From: Bacteroidota bacterium
GTDB taxonomy: Bacteria > Bacteroidota > Bacteroidia > Chitinophagales > Chitinophagaceae
Direction: 5' to 3'
Assembly: GCA_023386045.1 (NCBI GenBank)
Contig: JAEWKK010000019.1
Span: 124,001 to 188,000 of the forward strand
Length of the DNA: 64,000 nucleotides
This document shows, piece after piece, positions 1 through 8,558 of this stretch. A program made the translations under genes and the position numbers. Numbering within the stretch: position 1 is the first letter of the stretch; the number at the start of each line of letters is the position of its first letter. A model generated the notes under the pieces. It was not told the origin of the DNA. It worked only from the letters and a program-made list of their open reading frames with translations, and searched no databases.

Positions 1-312
1 CCGGAGACGCTTTCTGAAGACACCGGAACAAAGGCCAAAGTAAGCGTGAAACTCGATGGAATCATGTTTGACTTCGACCTGGGTTATGAAAGCAAAAGCA
101 TCCTGGATGCAGCCCTGCAGGAAGGCGCTGACCTTCCCTATGCCTGCAAAGGCGGGGTCTGCACCACCTGCAAGGCAAAGCTCACAGAAGGAAAGGTTCG
201 CATGGATGTGAACTGGGGCCTGGAACCGGATGAAGTGGCAGCAGGCTATATTCTCACCTGCCAGTCGCACCCGGTTTCAGAAAAGATCGTGGTGGATTTT
301 GACGCGAAATAA
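1..312 (+). CDS. paaE: Phenylacetyl-CoA epoxidase reductase PaaE, C-terminal part
   Basis: The reading frame is open from the first base, so the gene starts outside the window; the GTG at 46 is internal. What remains is about 103 residues of a plant-type [2Fe-2S] ferredoxin domain. The cluster ligands are visible as Cys-x4-Cys-x2-Cys (CKGGVCTTC) and a distal Cys in LTCQSHP. In the PaaABCDE monooxygenase the E subunit passes electrons from NAD(P)H through FAD and this iron-sulfur cluster to the di-iron centre of PaaA. The paaABCD genes follow directly on the same strand, which supports PaaE over a generic ferredoxin reductase. The FAD and NAD domains should lie upstream of base 1. Confidence 0.9.
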   Translation, partial: PETLSEDTGTKAKVSVKLDGIMFDFDLGYESKSILDAALQEGADLPYACKGGVCTTCKAKLTEGKVRMDVNWGLEPDEVAAGYILTCQSHPVSEKIVVDFDAK

Positions 313-369
313 TAAACGAACCACGAAACTTTAACCTCTTGCCCCTCAGGCCGGGTGGACAGGGAGGCG

Positions 370-377
370 TAAATTTG
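370..377 (+). promoter_or_regulatory. Possible -7 box before paaA
   Basis: TAAATTTG matches the Bacteroidota -7 consensus TAnnTTTG and lies 20 bases before the paaA ATG. No TTG-type -33 element stands 17-23 bases upstream, so this is a weak internal promoter candidate in the 85-base gap between paaE and paaA. Confidence 0.3.
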
Positions 378-397
378 TTAGCTAAACATTGTGCTAT

Positions 398-1345
398 ATG
401 AGTGTACAGGAACTAGAGAAGATCTTCCAGGAAAAGATCGACAATGAGGTTCGTATTGAGCCTAAAGACTGGATGCCGGAAAAATACCGCCAGACACTCA
501 TCAGGCAGGTATCACAGCATGCGCACAGCGAGATCGTTGGCATGCTGCCCGAAGGCAACTGGATCAGTCGCGCTCCTTCACTTAAAAGAAAACAGATCCT
601 CATTGCCAAGGTACAGGATGAAGCCGGCCATGGCCTTTATTTATACAGTGCCGCTGAAACGCTGGGCATTTCCCGTGATGAAATGATAGAACAACTGCAT
701 AGCGGAAAAGCCAAGTACTCCTCCATTTTTAATTATCCCACTTTAAACTGGGCCGATATGGGTGCCATAGGATGGCTGGTGGATGGTGCCGCCATCATGA
801 ACCAGGTACCACTCTGCCGCACTTCCTATGGACCTTACAGTCGCGCCATGATCCGCGTTTGCAAGGAAGAAAGTTTTCACCAGCGACAGGGTTTTGAAGC
901 CCTCCTGGTTTTAAGTCGTGGTAACAAGGAACAAAGAGCCATGGTGCAGGATGCCATCGACAGGTGGTGGTGGCCCAGCCTTATGATGTTTGGTCCGCAC
1001 GATAGCGAAAGCCAGCACAGTGAGCAAAGTATGAAATGGAAGATCAAGCGCTTCAGCAATGATGAATTGCGCCAGCGTTTTGTAGATATGATAGCCGAAC
1101 AGGTGAAACTATTGGGAATGACACTGCCCGACCCCGATCTGAAATGGAATGCCGAAAAAGCGCATTATGATTTTGGAAAGATCAACTGGGAAGAATTCTG
1201 GAATGTGGTGAGCGGCAACGGCCCATGTAACAGGCAACGACTTGATGCAAGAAAAAAAGCATGGGAAGATGGCGCCTGGGTAAGAGAAGCTGCAAGAGTG
1301 CATGCCGAAAAAAGAGCTCAGAAAAACAGCCAGGTAGCTGCCTGA
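398..1345 (+). CDS. paaA: 1,2-phenylacetyl-CoA epoxidase catalytic subunit PaaA
   Basis: This is the di-iron oxygenase subunit that epoxidises the aromatic ring of phenylacetyl-CoA using O2 and electrons from PaaE. The 315-residue protein has the expected family length. It carries carboxylate/histidine clusters typical of the fold, including the DEAGHG segment near residue 77 and CKEESFHQRQG near residue 155. I chose the ATG at 398 (MSVQELEK) over the in-frame TTG at 389. It is the first of four tightly spaced genes, paaA-B-C-D, which form the oxygenase complex. Assignment rests on motif recognition and on the intact gene order. Confidence 0.95.
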   Translation: MSVQELEKIFQEKIDNEVRIEPKDWMPEKYRQTLIRQVSQHAHSEIVGMLPEGNWISRAPSLKRKQILIAKVQDEAGHGLYLYSAAETLGISRDEMIEQLHSGKAKYSSIFNYPTLNWADMGAIGWLVDGAAIMNQVPLCRTSYGPYSRAMIRVCKEESFHQRQGFEALLVLSRGNKEQRAMVQDAIDRWWWPSLMMFGPHDSESQHSEQSMKWKIKRFSNDELRQRFVDMIAEQVKLLGMTLPDPDLKWNAEKAHYDFGKINWEEFWNVVSGNGPCNRQRLDARKKAWEDGAWVREAARVHAEKRAQKNSQVAA

Positions 1346-1435
1346 TTTATTTGCTCCGGCGATATTGCTGGTATCAGCTCCCGTTGTGTCACTCACTTGT
1401 GCGGCAACAATTCTATTCAGCATTAATTGAAGACT

Positions 1436-1798
1436 ATGAAATTATTCAGCAAACATTTTTACGGCGATTATGGAGACAAGGAAACTCCATCAGGTGATCT
1501 TCATTCCAAAGCATCAGCTAATGAATGGCCTTTATGGGAAATATTCATTCGCAGCAAGCAGGGACTGGACCACAAGCATGTAGGTTCTTTGCATGCAGCC
1601 GATGCGCAGATGGCCGTTGAAAACGCAAGGGACGTGTATACCAGGAGACAGGAAGGCGTAAGCATCTGGGTGGTTGAAAGCAAATACATTCATGCTTCCA
1701 ACCCCGACGAAGCTGACAGTTTTTACGAACCTGCCAATGATAAAGTCTACCGTCACCCCACTTTCTATGACCTTCCTGATGAAGTGAACCATATGTAA
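1436..1798 (+). CDS. paaB: 1,2-phenylacetyl-CoA epoxidase subunit PaaB
   Basis: This small protein of about 120 residues contains the WPLWEIFIRSKQGLDHKHVG segment and the ADAQMAVENARDVYTRR stretch that are characteristic of PaaB, the subunit that helps bridge PaaAC dimers in the epoxidase complex. The ATG at 1436 (MKLFSKHF) is preferred to the TTG at 1427. It follows paaA after 90 bases and precedes paaC by only 11 bases. It has no catalytic centre of its own. The identification is strong because both sequence and position fit. Confidence 0.94.
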   Translation: MKLFSKHFYGDYGDKETPSGDLHSKASANEWPLWEIFIRSKQGLDHKHVGSLHAADAQMAVENARDVYTRRQEGVSIWVVESKYIHASNPDEADSFYEPANDKVYRHPTFYDLPDEVNHM

Positions 1799-1809
1799 GT
1801 AAATCATTA

Positions 1810-2616
1810 ATGATTCAAAGAATGAACCCTTCTCTCTTTCAATATTGTTTGCATCTTGCCGATAATGCCCTGATCCTGGGACAGAGAAATGCTGAATGGA
1901 CAGGACACGGACCCGTGCTGGAACAGGATATCGCCATCACCAATATTTCTCTTGACTTATTGGGCCAGGCGCGCAACTTTTACCAGTATGCCGCCAACCT
2001 TTATAATCAAAGCATTGACCAGGAGAAACAACAGGTTGATGACTGGCTGCCCTACCTCTGGAAAGATTTCAACAGGGAACTGCAGGAAGATGATCTTGCA
2101 TTTTTGAGAGACGAGCAGCAATTCTTAAATCTCCTGCTAACAGAATTGCCCAAAGGCGATTGGGCACATTCTATATTAAGGCAATTCTTTTTCAGCGCTT
2201 TTCAGTTGTACTTATATGAACAGCTGCATGGCAGCGATGATCAGCAGCTTTCTGCTATTGCCGAAAAATCAATAAAGGAAACTGCCTACCATCTGCGTTG
2301 GAGTGCTGAATGGGTAATCAGGCTGGGAGACGGAACCGAGGAAAGTAAAAAAAGAATTTCCAGTGCACTATCAGATCAGTGGATGTTCACTGGTGAAATG
2401 TTCAAGGCCGCCAGTTATGAAACAGTTGACCTATCAGTTATAAAAGAAAAATGGATGGAAAAAATTGCTTCGGTTTTTAACGAAGCAGGACTTGAAATTC
2501 CCAAGCAAACCTGGATGCAGCAGGGTGGAAAAGAAGGAAAACACACAGAGTATATGGGATACCTGTTAGCCGAAATGCAACACCTGCAGAGAGCTTATCC
2601 AAATGCAACCTGGTAA
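1810..2616 (+). CDS. paaC: 1,2-phenylacetyl-CoA epoxidase structural subunit PaaC
   Basis: PaaC is the ferritin-fold partner of PaaA. It resembles the catalytic subunit but lacks a working di-iron site and stabilises the complex. The 268-residue product has the family signature near its N-terminus (ADNALILGQRNAEWTGHGP) and the DLLGQARNFYQYAA helix, followed by the ETAYHLRWSAEWVIRLGDGT segment near residue 160. The ATG at 1810 is 11 bases after the paaB stop, and paaD starts 11 bases after the paaC stop, which suggests one operon. Confidence 0.94.
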   Translation: MIQRMNPSLFQYCLHLADNALILGQRNAEWTGHGPVLEQDIAITNISLDLLGQARNFYQYAANLYNQSIDQEKQQVDDWLPYLWKDFNRELQEDDLAFLRDEQQFLNLLLTELPKGDWAHSILRQFFFSAFQLYLYEQLHGSDDQQLSAIAEKSIKETAYHLRWSAEWVIRLGDGTEESKKRISSALSDQWMFTGEMFKAASYETVDLSVIKEKWMEKIASVFNEAGLEIPKQTWMQQGGKEGKHTEYMGYLLAEMQHLQRAYPNATW

Positions 2617-2627
2617 TTGAATCCTAC

Positions 2628-3155
2628 ATGAATGAGAACAGATCAAATACAGAAAATGCAATAACACCTGAAACCCTTGATACAAGGATCTGGGAGTTGT
2701 TGAAGGAAGTAAAGGATCCTGAAGTTCCCGTTCTTTCCGTGATCGACCTCGGTATCATTCGTGAAGTAAGAGCTTCTCCTGAAAAAATCGAGATCACCAT
2801 CACACCCACTTACTCTGGTTGTCCTGCCATGGATGTGATATCAATGGATATCAGGCTGAAGCTGATTGAAAAGGGCTATCGCAATGTTGTCATTCAACAA
2901 CAACTTTCACCAGCATGGACAACCGACTGGATGACTGAAGAAGGGAAAGAAAAACTTAAAGCATTTGGCATTGCTCCACCCAATCCCAAACAACAGTTTT
3001 GCAAAGAAGAAATGTTCCGCCAGGAAGCAGTACAGTGTCCGCGTTGTAATTCTTTTCATACAGAATTGATCAGCCAGTTTGGTTCAACAGCCTGCAAGGC
3101 CATGTACCGTTGTCTCGACTGCCGTGAAGCTTTTGATTATTTCAAATGCCACTGA
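2628..3155 (+). CDS. paaD: PaaD, MIP18/DUF59-type Fe-S assembly factor of the epoxidase
   Basis: The 175-residue protein has an N-terminal DUF59 (MIP18-like) domain, seen in DPEVPVLSVIDLGIIREV and PTYSGCPAMDVI. It ends in a cysteine-rich tail with two CxxC pairs (CPRC and CLDC) plus a final Cys-His, which can bind a metal. In phenylacetate degradation PaaD is needed for an active epoxidase, most likely as a factor for metal or Fe-S cluster insertion; that role is known for the family and inferred here. It closes the core paaABCD block; the next gene, paaG, begins 71 bases downstream. Confidence 0.92.
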   Translation: MNENRSNTENAITPETLDTRIWELLKEVKDPEVPVLSVIDLGIIREVRASPEKIEITITPTYSGCPAMDVISMDIRLKLIEKGYRNVVIQQQLSPAWTTDWMTEEGKEKLKAFGIAPPNPKQQFCKEEMFRQEAVQCPRCNSFHTELISQFGSTACKAMYRCLDCREAFDYFKCH

Positions 3156-3226
3156 TCCTGCTTTGAAACAAACCGACTTATTTTTTCCTGATCTACATAC
3201 CTTAGATTTGAAGCAAATAAACCTGC

Positions 3227-4000
3227 ATGGCTTCAGTACTATTTGAGATAAAGGATTCCATCGCTTTCATTACTTTAAACAGGCCGGAGAAATACAATGC
3301 ATTTAACAGGGAGATGTCTTTATCCCTGCAAAAAAAACTGGATGCCTGTAAGGGAAAAGATGTGCGCTGTGTTTTTATCACAGGTTCAGGCAAGGCATTT
3401 TCTTCAGGCCAGGATCTTGAAGAGGTGGTAGCACCAGATGGTCCTAATGTCACAACTATTTTAGGAGAACACTATAATCCTATTATCAGTCGCATAAGAA
3501 AATTACAGAAGCCGGTATTAGCTGCAGTTAACGGTGTTGCCGCCGGTGCCGGAGCCAACATTGCCCTGTGCTGTGATATCACTGTTGCTTCCAGGTCTGC
3601 TTCATTTATTCAGGCTTTTTCCAAAATTGGACTGATACCTGATAGTGGAGGAACCTATTTTATTCCAAGGCTGATCGGCTGGCAAAAAGCATCCGCACTG
3701 ATGATGCTGGGAGATAAGGTTTCTGCAGATGAAGCCGAAAGAATGGGAATGCTTTATAAGGTATTTGATGATGAAAGTTTCCAGAAGGAAGCACTTGCCA
3801 TCGCCACCACTCTTTCACAAATGCCTACCAGGGGACTGGCACTTACCAAGCAGGCATTGAACCAGTCACTGATCAACAATTATGAAGACCAGCTTCATGA
3901 TGAAGAGTTGCTGCAGGAAAAAGCCGGCACCACAGAAGATTACAAAGAAGGAGTTCAGGCATTCCTTCAAAAAAGAAAACCAAATTTCAAAGGCGAATGA
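3227..4000 (+). CDS. paaG: 1,2-epoxyphenylacetyl-CoA isomerase PaaG (crotonase family)
   Basis: A crotonase-fold enzyme of 257 residues. PaaG converts the ring 1,2-epoxide of phenylacetyl-CoA to the seven-membered oxepin-CoA and also moves double bonds later in the pathway. The oxyanion-hole segments are visible at about residues 57-63 (AFSSGQD) and 106-110 (AGAGA). The GLIPDSGGTY motif places Asp139 where PaaG carries its catalytic aspartate, which separates it from PaaF-type hydratases that use glutamates. The stop overlaps the paaI start (ATGA at 3997), implying translational coupling. Confidence 0.9.
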   Translation: MASVLFEIKDSIAFITLNRPEKYNAFNREMSLSLQKKLDACKGKDVRCVFITGSGKAFSSGQDLEEVVAPDGPNVTTILGEHYNPIISRIRKLQKPVLAAVNGVAAGAGANIALCCDITVASRSASFIQAFSKIGLIPDSGGTYFIPRLIGWQKASALMMLGDKVSADEAERMGMLYKVFDDESFQKEALAIATTLSQMPTRGLALTKQALNQSLINNYEDQLHDEELLQEKAGTTEDYKEGVQAFLQKRKPNFKGE

Positions 4001-4425
4001 CACAACCAATAAACGACAAGCTGGCAAAGGATGTTGTTGCCCACATGATGGTCAATGACCTGTTCAGCCAGTGGCTGGGCATCACTGTTCTTGAAGTCCG
4101 GGAAGGTTACAGTAAAATTCAAATGACGCTTCGTAATGAAATGATCAACGGCTTTCACGTGGTTCATGGTGGTATTGCTTTTTCCCTGGCTGATAGCGCT
4201 TTTGCTTTTGCTTGCAATAACCGCAATAACCTTTCCCTTGCTCTCGACACCAGCATCAATTTCACGAAGCAAATGAAACCGGGTGATGTGCTCACAGCTG
4301 AAGCTAAAGAAATGCACAATGGAAGAAGCACAGGACTCTACCTGATCACGGTTACCAATCAACATGCAGAGCAGGTGGCGCTCTTTAAAGGAACCTGTTT
4401 TCGTACAGGTAAAACACTGATCTGA
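3997..4425 (+). CDS. paaI: Hotdog-fold hydroxyphenylacetyl-CoA thioesterase PaaI
   Basis: A 142-residue hotdog thioesterase. The PaaI signature is NGFHVVHGG at residues 51-59, with Asp66 as the likely catalytic carboxylate. PaaI enzymes hydrolyse hydroxylated phenylacetyl-CoA dead ends and free trapped CoA. The start codon overlaps the paaG stop by four bases. The next gene begins immediately after the paaI stop, so all three are very likely co-transcribed. Confidence 0.92.
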   Translation: MTQPINDKLAKDVVAHMMVNDLFSQWLGITVLEVREGYSKIQMTLRNEMINGFHVVHGGIAFSLADSAFAFACNNRNNLSLALDTSINFTKQMKPGDVLTAEAKEMHNGRSTGLYLITVTNQHAEQVALFKGTCFRTGKTLI

Positions 4426-4980
4426 GTGAAAGAAAGCCTTCTTCATCTTTTTGAACAATACCAGCAATATGCGATTTTAATCAGCCTGCTGATCAGCATA
4501 CTCATTGCAGTTTCAGGCATTCTTCCCAGCTTTTTCATCACCGCTGCCAATATTTTGTTCTTCGGTTTCTGGAATGGCCTGTTGATCTCTTTTTTAGGTG
4601 AAGCCATTGGTGCCATCATAGCTTTTGTGATTTACCGGAAAGGTTTTAGAAAAAGCATAGCGCATCAAATGGAGAAATATCCAAAAGTGCAGCGACTGCT
4701 TGATGCAGAAAACAGGGAGGCTTTCCTGTTGATTCTTTCCTTAAGACTGATTCCATTTGTTCCTTCTGGACTGATCACTTTTGCTGCGGCTATTGGAAGG
4801 GTTTCGGCTGGAATTTTTATCCTTTCAAGTTCGCTGGGAAAAATCCCTGCTTTATTGCTGGAAGGCTATTCGGCTTATGAATTAACAAGATTTGGCTGGC
4901 AGGGAAAAATCATTCTGGCACTGATCGCCATCTTCATTATATACTGGGTCATTAAAAGAATGACTTCGAGAAAAAATTAA
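4426..4980 (+). CDS. VTT/DedA (TVP38/TMEM64-like) membrane protein inside the paa operon
   Basis: A hydrophobic 184-residue protein with about four to five membrane segments. The two re-entrant motifs of the VTT (SNARE-associated Golgi) family are visible: GEAIGAIIAFVIYRKG near residues 60-75, and LRLIPFVPSGLITFAAA near residues 105-121. The start must be the GTG at 4426, because it directly follows the paaI stop and no early ATG exists. Family members act as lipid scramblases or proton-coupled transporters; no substrate can be assigned here. Its position between paaI and paaY is unusual and could mean a role in solvent or acid tolerance, or in uptake, during aromatic degradation. That is inference. 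Confidence 0.8.
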   Translation: MKESLLHLFEQYQQYAILISLLISILIAVSGILPSFFITAANILFFGFWNGLLISFLGEAIGAIIAFVIYRKGFRKSIAHQMEKYPKVQRLLDAENREAFLLILSLRLIPFVPSGLITFAAAIGRVSAGIFILSSSLGKIPALLLEGYSAYELTRFGWQGKIILALIAIFIIYWVIKRMTSRKN

Positions 4981-5064
4981 TTCCCTTCCCCATCTTCATT
5001 CCCTGTTCTTCTGTTCATTATTCTTCATACTATGTACTTCTGTTCTACTTCCTATTTTTATTCT

Positions 5065-5655
5065 ATGATTTACGAATTTAACGGCATCCGCCCGGTAGTG
5101 CATCCATCTTCTTTTGTTCATCCGCAAGCAGCTGTAACCGGACATGTTATAATTGGTAAGGACGTTTATATAGGTCCGGGTTGTGCACTTCGCGGAGATT
5201 GGGGAAAGATCGTGATTAAAGATGGTTGCAATGTGCAGGAAAACTGTACCGTACATATGTTTCCCGGTGTAACCGTAATTCTGAAAGCATCTGCACATAT
5301 CGGTCATGGCGCTATCATTCATGGAGCCACCATCGGCAAAAATTGTTTGATAGGGATGAATGCGGTGATCATGGATGAAGTAGAACTGGGAGATGAATGC
5401 ATCGTTGGCGCCTTGTCCTTTATTCGCCAGGGAGAAAAAATTCCTGCAAGGTCACTGGTAGTAGGCAATCCCGGAAAGATCATCAGGCAGGTAAGTGATG
5501 AGATGATGTCCTGGAAAACAGAGGGAACAAAACTCTACCAGCTCCTGCCTCAGCAGTGCCACGATACATTAAAACCCTGCACGCCCCTGGAACAGGAAAT
5601 CGAACAACAGCCCATGTTTCAAATCGATTACAGTCCCTTTAAAAAAAGCACCTGA
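5065..5655 (+). CDS. paaY: PaaY, gamma-carbonic-anhydrase-like hexapeptide thioesterase
   Basis: A left-handed beta-helix protein of 196 residues made of hexapeptide repeats (for example VIIGKDVYIGPGCALRGDWG and IGHGAIIHGATIGKNCLIG). The conserved His residues that bind the metal in gamma carbonic anhydrases are present around VHMF and HIGHG. PaaY is a thioesterase that removes toxic CoA esters formed when the phenylacetate pathway stalls. The ATG at 5065 (MIYEFNGIRPVV) aligns with the start of known PaaY proteins; an upstream ATG at 5032 would add 11 unlikely residues. It is the last recognisable gene of the cluster. Confidence 0.88.
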   Translation: MIYEFNGIRPVVHPSSFVHPQAAVTGHVIIGKDVYIGPGCALRGDWGKIVIKDGCNVQENCTVHMFPGVTVILKASAHIGHGAIIHGATIGKNCLIGMNAVIMDEVELGDECIVGALSFIRQGEKIPARSLVVGNPGKIIRQVSDEMMSWKTEGTKLYQLLPQQCHDTLKPCTPLEQEIEQQPMFQIDYSPFKKST

Positions 5656-5736
5656 CCATTTATAGAATTTGAGTGATGATAAGTTCAAATTTTGTAACTT
5701 AATTGTCCAATTAACCAGAATATAAAATCAACTTTT

Positions 5737-6993
5737 ATGAGAAGAGCTCTACTCCCGGCATTCTTATCGGCCTCCCTTGCTGTTTTCTCTGTTACTGAAA
5801 TCAATGCTCAAAAGGATCGTTTCGCTTATGCCATCACAGATCTTACAAAAGAAGGTGCAGGATGGAATGCCTTACGCAAGCTTGATCTTCAAACAGGCCA
5901 GTACAGTGATGTACTTCTGAATGGTACTGATCTTACCAAAAAAGTTTATGATGCTACCACCAGGAAAGAATTATTGCAAAAGCCTGATGCCAGTTATGGT
6001 ACCTTATTGCAATCGCCTTTTGGTACCGGTGTTGCCGCTGCGGCTTATGACAGGAAGAATGACAGGCTTTATTTCACACCTATGTTCGTTGACCAGCTGC
6101 GCTACATAGACCTGAAGACCATGAAGGTTTATTTTGTATCCGACCAGTCGTTCACCACAATGGGCAACATGCACAACGATGAAGGAAAGATTATCACACG
6201 CATGGTAATCGCACCTGATGGTTTTGGTTATGCCATCAGCAATGACGGTAATACATTCATTCGTTTTTCCACCAGCCGCAAAGCAAAGATCGAGCAGTTA
6301 GGCGCTCTTGTTGATGATCCTAACAACAGCGGTATTTCCATTCACAACCGTTGTTCTTCTTTTGGTGGCGATATGGTTAGCGATGACGAGGGTAATCTTT
6401 ATATTCTTTCTGCAAGAAATCATGTATTTAAGATCAATACAAAAACCAAGGTTGCCACTCACCTGGCTTCTATCCAGGGTTTACCTGCAAGCTTTACTGT
6501 TAATGGTGCCGTTGTAGATGGCGATGGCAATTTACTCGTGAGCAGTGCTGTTGATGCCAGCTCTTACTATCTTTTGAATGCGAAGGACTGGTCAGCCACA
6601 CCGTTTATGTCGGCCAATGGAATTTTCCGCAGCTCTGACCTTGCCAACAGCAATTATCTTTCAAGTGCAAGAGGCAATAATCAGCCAATCAATACAATTG
6701 CAGCTACCATCACCACAAAAGCCAAATTCGCTGACCAGATCTCAGTATATCCAAATCCCGTAACAGGTAATGTCATCACGCTTCAATTCAACAAAGTGCC
6801 TGCAGGTAATTATGTTCTGGAACTGAGAGATGTTCTGGGCCGCAGTGTTATGCAAAAAAAGATCAGCATCAATACAGAAAACCAGGTGCAGACCATGAAC
6901 CTTAACGAAGGAGATGCGAAAGGAATTTATATGATCTCTGTGCTTGATCCTGCCAACCAGTCCGTGTTCACTCAAAAACTGGTGGTTCAGTAA
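5737..6993 (+). CDS. Secreted protein with type IX secretion (T9SS type A) sorting domain
   Basis: The 418-residue product starts with a Sec signal peptide (cleavage likely after VTEINA, about residue 24). The middle part has repeated D-x-N-x-G/L-like strand motifs (DGFGYAISNDGNTF, DDEGNLYILSARNHVF, DGDGNLLVSS), which suggests a beta-propeller of the NHL or SMP-30 kind. The last 80 residues, from ISVYPNPVTG to the C-terminal QKLVVQ, form a T9SS type A sorting domain. The protein is therefore probably exported across the outer membrane. No enzyme motif is visible, so function remains unknown. A strong terminator follows at 7021-7050. Confidence 0.85.
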   Translation: MRRALLPAFLSASLAVFSVTEINAQKDRFAYAITDLTKEGAGWNALRKLDLQTGQYSDVLLNGTDLTKKVYDATTRKELLQKPDASYGTLLQSPFGTGVAAAAYDRKNDRLYFTPMFVDQLRYIDLKTMKVYFVSDQSFTTMGNMHNDEGKIITRMVIAPDGFGYAISNDGNTFIRFSTSRKAKIEQLGALVDDPNNSGISIHNRCSSFGGDMVSDDEGNLYILSARNHVFKINTKTKVATHLASIQGLPASFTVNGAVVDGDGNLLVSSAVDASSYYLLNAKDWSATPFMSANGIFRSSDLANSNYLSSARGNNQPINTIAATITTKAKFADQISVYPNPVTGNVITLQFNKVPAGNYVLELRDVLGRSVMQKKISINTENQVQTMNLNEGDAKGIYMISVLDPANQSVFTQKLVVQ

Positions 6994-7020
6994 TCAATCT
7001 TCCGGGAGCAAATCAATAAG

Positions 7021-7050
7021 AAAAACCCTCAACTAATGCTGAGGGTTTTT
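7021..7050. terminator. Intrinsic terminator between the T9SS gene and the DUF6970 gene
   Basis: Perfect 11-base inverted repeat (AAAAACCCTCA / TGAGGGTTTTT) with an 8-base loop and T-tracts on both strands. It lies in a convergent gap and can serve both the 5737-6993 gene and the minus-strand gene at 7062-7406. Confidence 0.92.
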
Positions 7051-7061
7051 CATTTTATCGT

Positions 7062-7406
7062 TTATCGTTCATCTTTCCAGATAAGCCTGATCATTTTGGC
7101 GCTGGATTGAAAATCGGGGCATTTACCATCACCCTTTCCTGTGATCCCACCACTTGGAGAACAGAGATAGTTGCAATTGTTGTCAATCACTGTATTATAA
7201 TTGTCACAACAATCAGAGCTGATATAATACACCCTGCTTCCGTTGTATTCATATTCATATACTTCCGCGCGAGGATTCCACGGTGGCTGTTTTTTGATCT
7301 CTTCAATTCTTTCCTGCACGCAGGCTGGCAGGTTTTCTTTGGACTTATTGCATTTTTTAGCAGCAATAGCCAGGAAAATGGTCAATGTAAATAATACTGA
7401 TTTCAT
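7062..7406 (-). CDS. Small secreted DUF6970-type protein
   Basis: A 114-residue protein beginning at the ATG complementary to 7404-7406 (MKSVLFTLTIFLAIAAKKC); longer upstream extensions run into the obg promoter and are unlikely. It has an N-terminal hydrophobic export signal with a Cys near residue 19, although the preceding AKK is a poor lipobox. The body shows the family pattern PPWNPRAEVYEYEYNG, then YYISSDCCDNYN, then NCNYLCSPSGGITGKGDGKC, with conserved cysteines likely to form disulfides. Function is unknown. It is divergent from obg with a 51-base shared control region. Confidence 0.8.
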   Translation of the reverse strand: MKSVLFTLTIFLAIAAKKCNKSKENLPACVQERIEEIKKQPPWNPRAEVYEYEYNGSRVYYISSDCCDNYNTVIDNNCNYLCSPSGGITGKGDGKCPDFQSSAKMIRLIWKDER

Positions 7407-7426
7407 AAGTATGGTTGTTGGGGCAA

Positions 7427-7434
7427 TATCTTTG
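7427..7434 (+). promoter_or_regulatory. -7 promoter box of obg
   Basis: TATCTTTG is a perfect TAnnTTTG box ending 23 bases before the obg TTG start. A TTC at 7402-7404 lies 22 bases upstream and may act as a weak -33 element. Confidence 0.5.
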
Positions 7435-7457
7435 TAAGGTAGCAAAAACAATACCTT

Positions 7458-8474
7458 TTGGAAAAGAGTAATTTTGTAGACCAGATACGGGTCTTTTGTA
7501 GGAGCGGACATGGAGGTGCTGGTATCAAGCATTTCAGAAGGGACAAACTCACTGCCTATGGTGGCCCTGATGGTGGAGATGGGGGTCGTGGTGGACACAT
7601 CATACTGAGAGGAAACCGCAATCTCTGGACCTTACTCCACCTTCGTTATCATAAAAATATGCTGGCAGAGAACGGTGAAAATGGAAGTGATAATAATCGC
7701 ACGGGCAGAAATGGGAAAGATATCATCATTGAAGTTCCCCTGGGAACCATTGCCAGGGATGAAGAAACAGGAGAAAAAGAAGCCGAGATCCTCCATGATG
7801 GGCAGGAATTGATTTGGCTTCCTGGAGGAAAAGGTGGACTTGGAAATACCAATTTTAAGACCTCTACCAACCAGGCACCCGAACATTCACAACCCGGCCT
7901 GCCCGGCATTGAAGGCTGGAAAGTTTTGGAGTTGAAGGTTCTGGCTGATGTGGGTCTTGTAGGATTTCCCAATGCAGGCAAATCAACCCTTCTCTCCGTA
8001 ATGACTGCCGCCAAACCAAAAATTGCAGATTACGCATTCACTACCATTACACCGCAACTAGGAATGGTAGAATACAGGGATGATAAAAGCTTTTGTATTG
8101 CCGATCTGCCAGGTATCATCGAAGGTGCTGCTGAAGGCAAAGGCCTTGGACATAGGTTTCTCAGGCATATCGAACGAAACTCCGTGCTGTTGTTTTTAAT
8201 TCCAGCAGACAGTAAGGATCATAAAAAAGAATTCGAGATCCTTTTAAAAGAGCTGGAAGAATACAACCCTGAACTATTACATAAACAGTTTGTGATCGCC
8301 ATCAGCAAATCCGACATGCTGGATGAAGAATTGATTGCAGACATTAAAAAAGAATTGCCGGCAAACATTCCCAACATATTTATTTCATCTGTAATTAACA
8401 GGAACATCCAGGAACTCAAAGATCTTTTGTGGAAAGTTTTGAATGAAAGCCCCACGCCTTCTTCAATTAACTAA
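7458..8474 (+). CDS. obg: GTPase Obg/CgtA, ribosome assembly
   Basis: Obg is an essential GTPase that binds the 50S subunit and links ribosome maturation to stress responses. The 338-residue product has the glycine-rich Obg fold at residues 1-160 (GGDGGRGG near 39-46, and GGKGGLGN) followed by the G domain: G1 GFPNAGKST at 169-177, switch TTITPQLG near 195, G3 DLPG at 216-219, and a G4 SKSD further on. It lacks the extra C-terminal OCT domain of firmicutes. The start is the TTG at 7458, because MEKSNFVDQI matches the usual Obg N-terminus and no ATG is suitable. Confidence 0.93.
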   Translation: MEKSNFVDQIRVFCRSGHGGAGIKHFRRDKLTAYGGPDGGDGGRGGHIILRGNRNLWTLLHLRYHKNMLAENGENGSDNNRTGRNGKDIIIEVPLGTIARDEETGEKEAEILHDGQELIWLPGGKGGLGNTNFKTSTNQAPEHSQPGLPGIEGWKVLELKVLADVGLVGFPNAGKSTLLSVMTAAKPKIADYAFTTITPQLGMVEYRDDKSFCIADLPGIIEGAAEGKGLGHRFLRHIERNSVLLFLIPADSKDHKKEFEILLKELEEYNPELLHKQFVIAISKSDMLDEELIADIKKELPANIPNIFISSVINRNIQELKDLLWKVLNESPTPSSIN

Positions 8475-8558
8475 TCATTGCAGGCATCTCTAATGTATCA
8501 TTTCGTTTCACCCGTTGAGAGGCGCTTTCAATAGGAAAAATATTATCTTGCCCGATCA

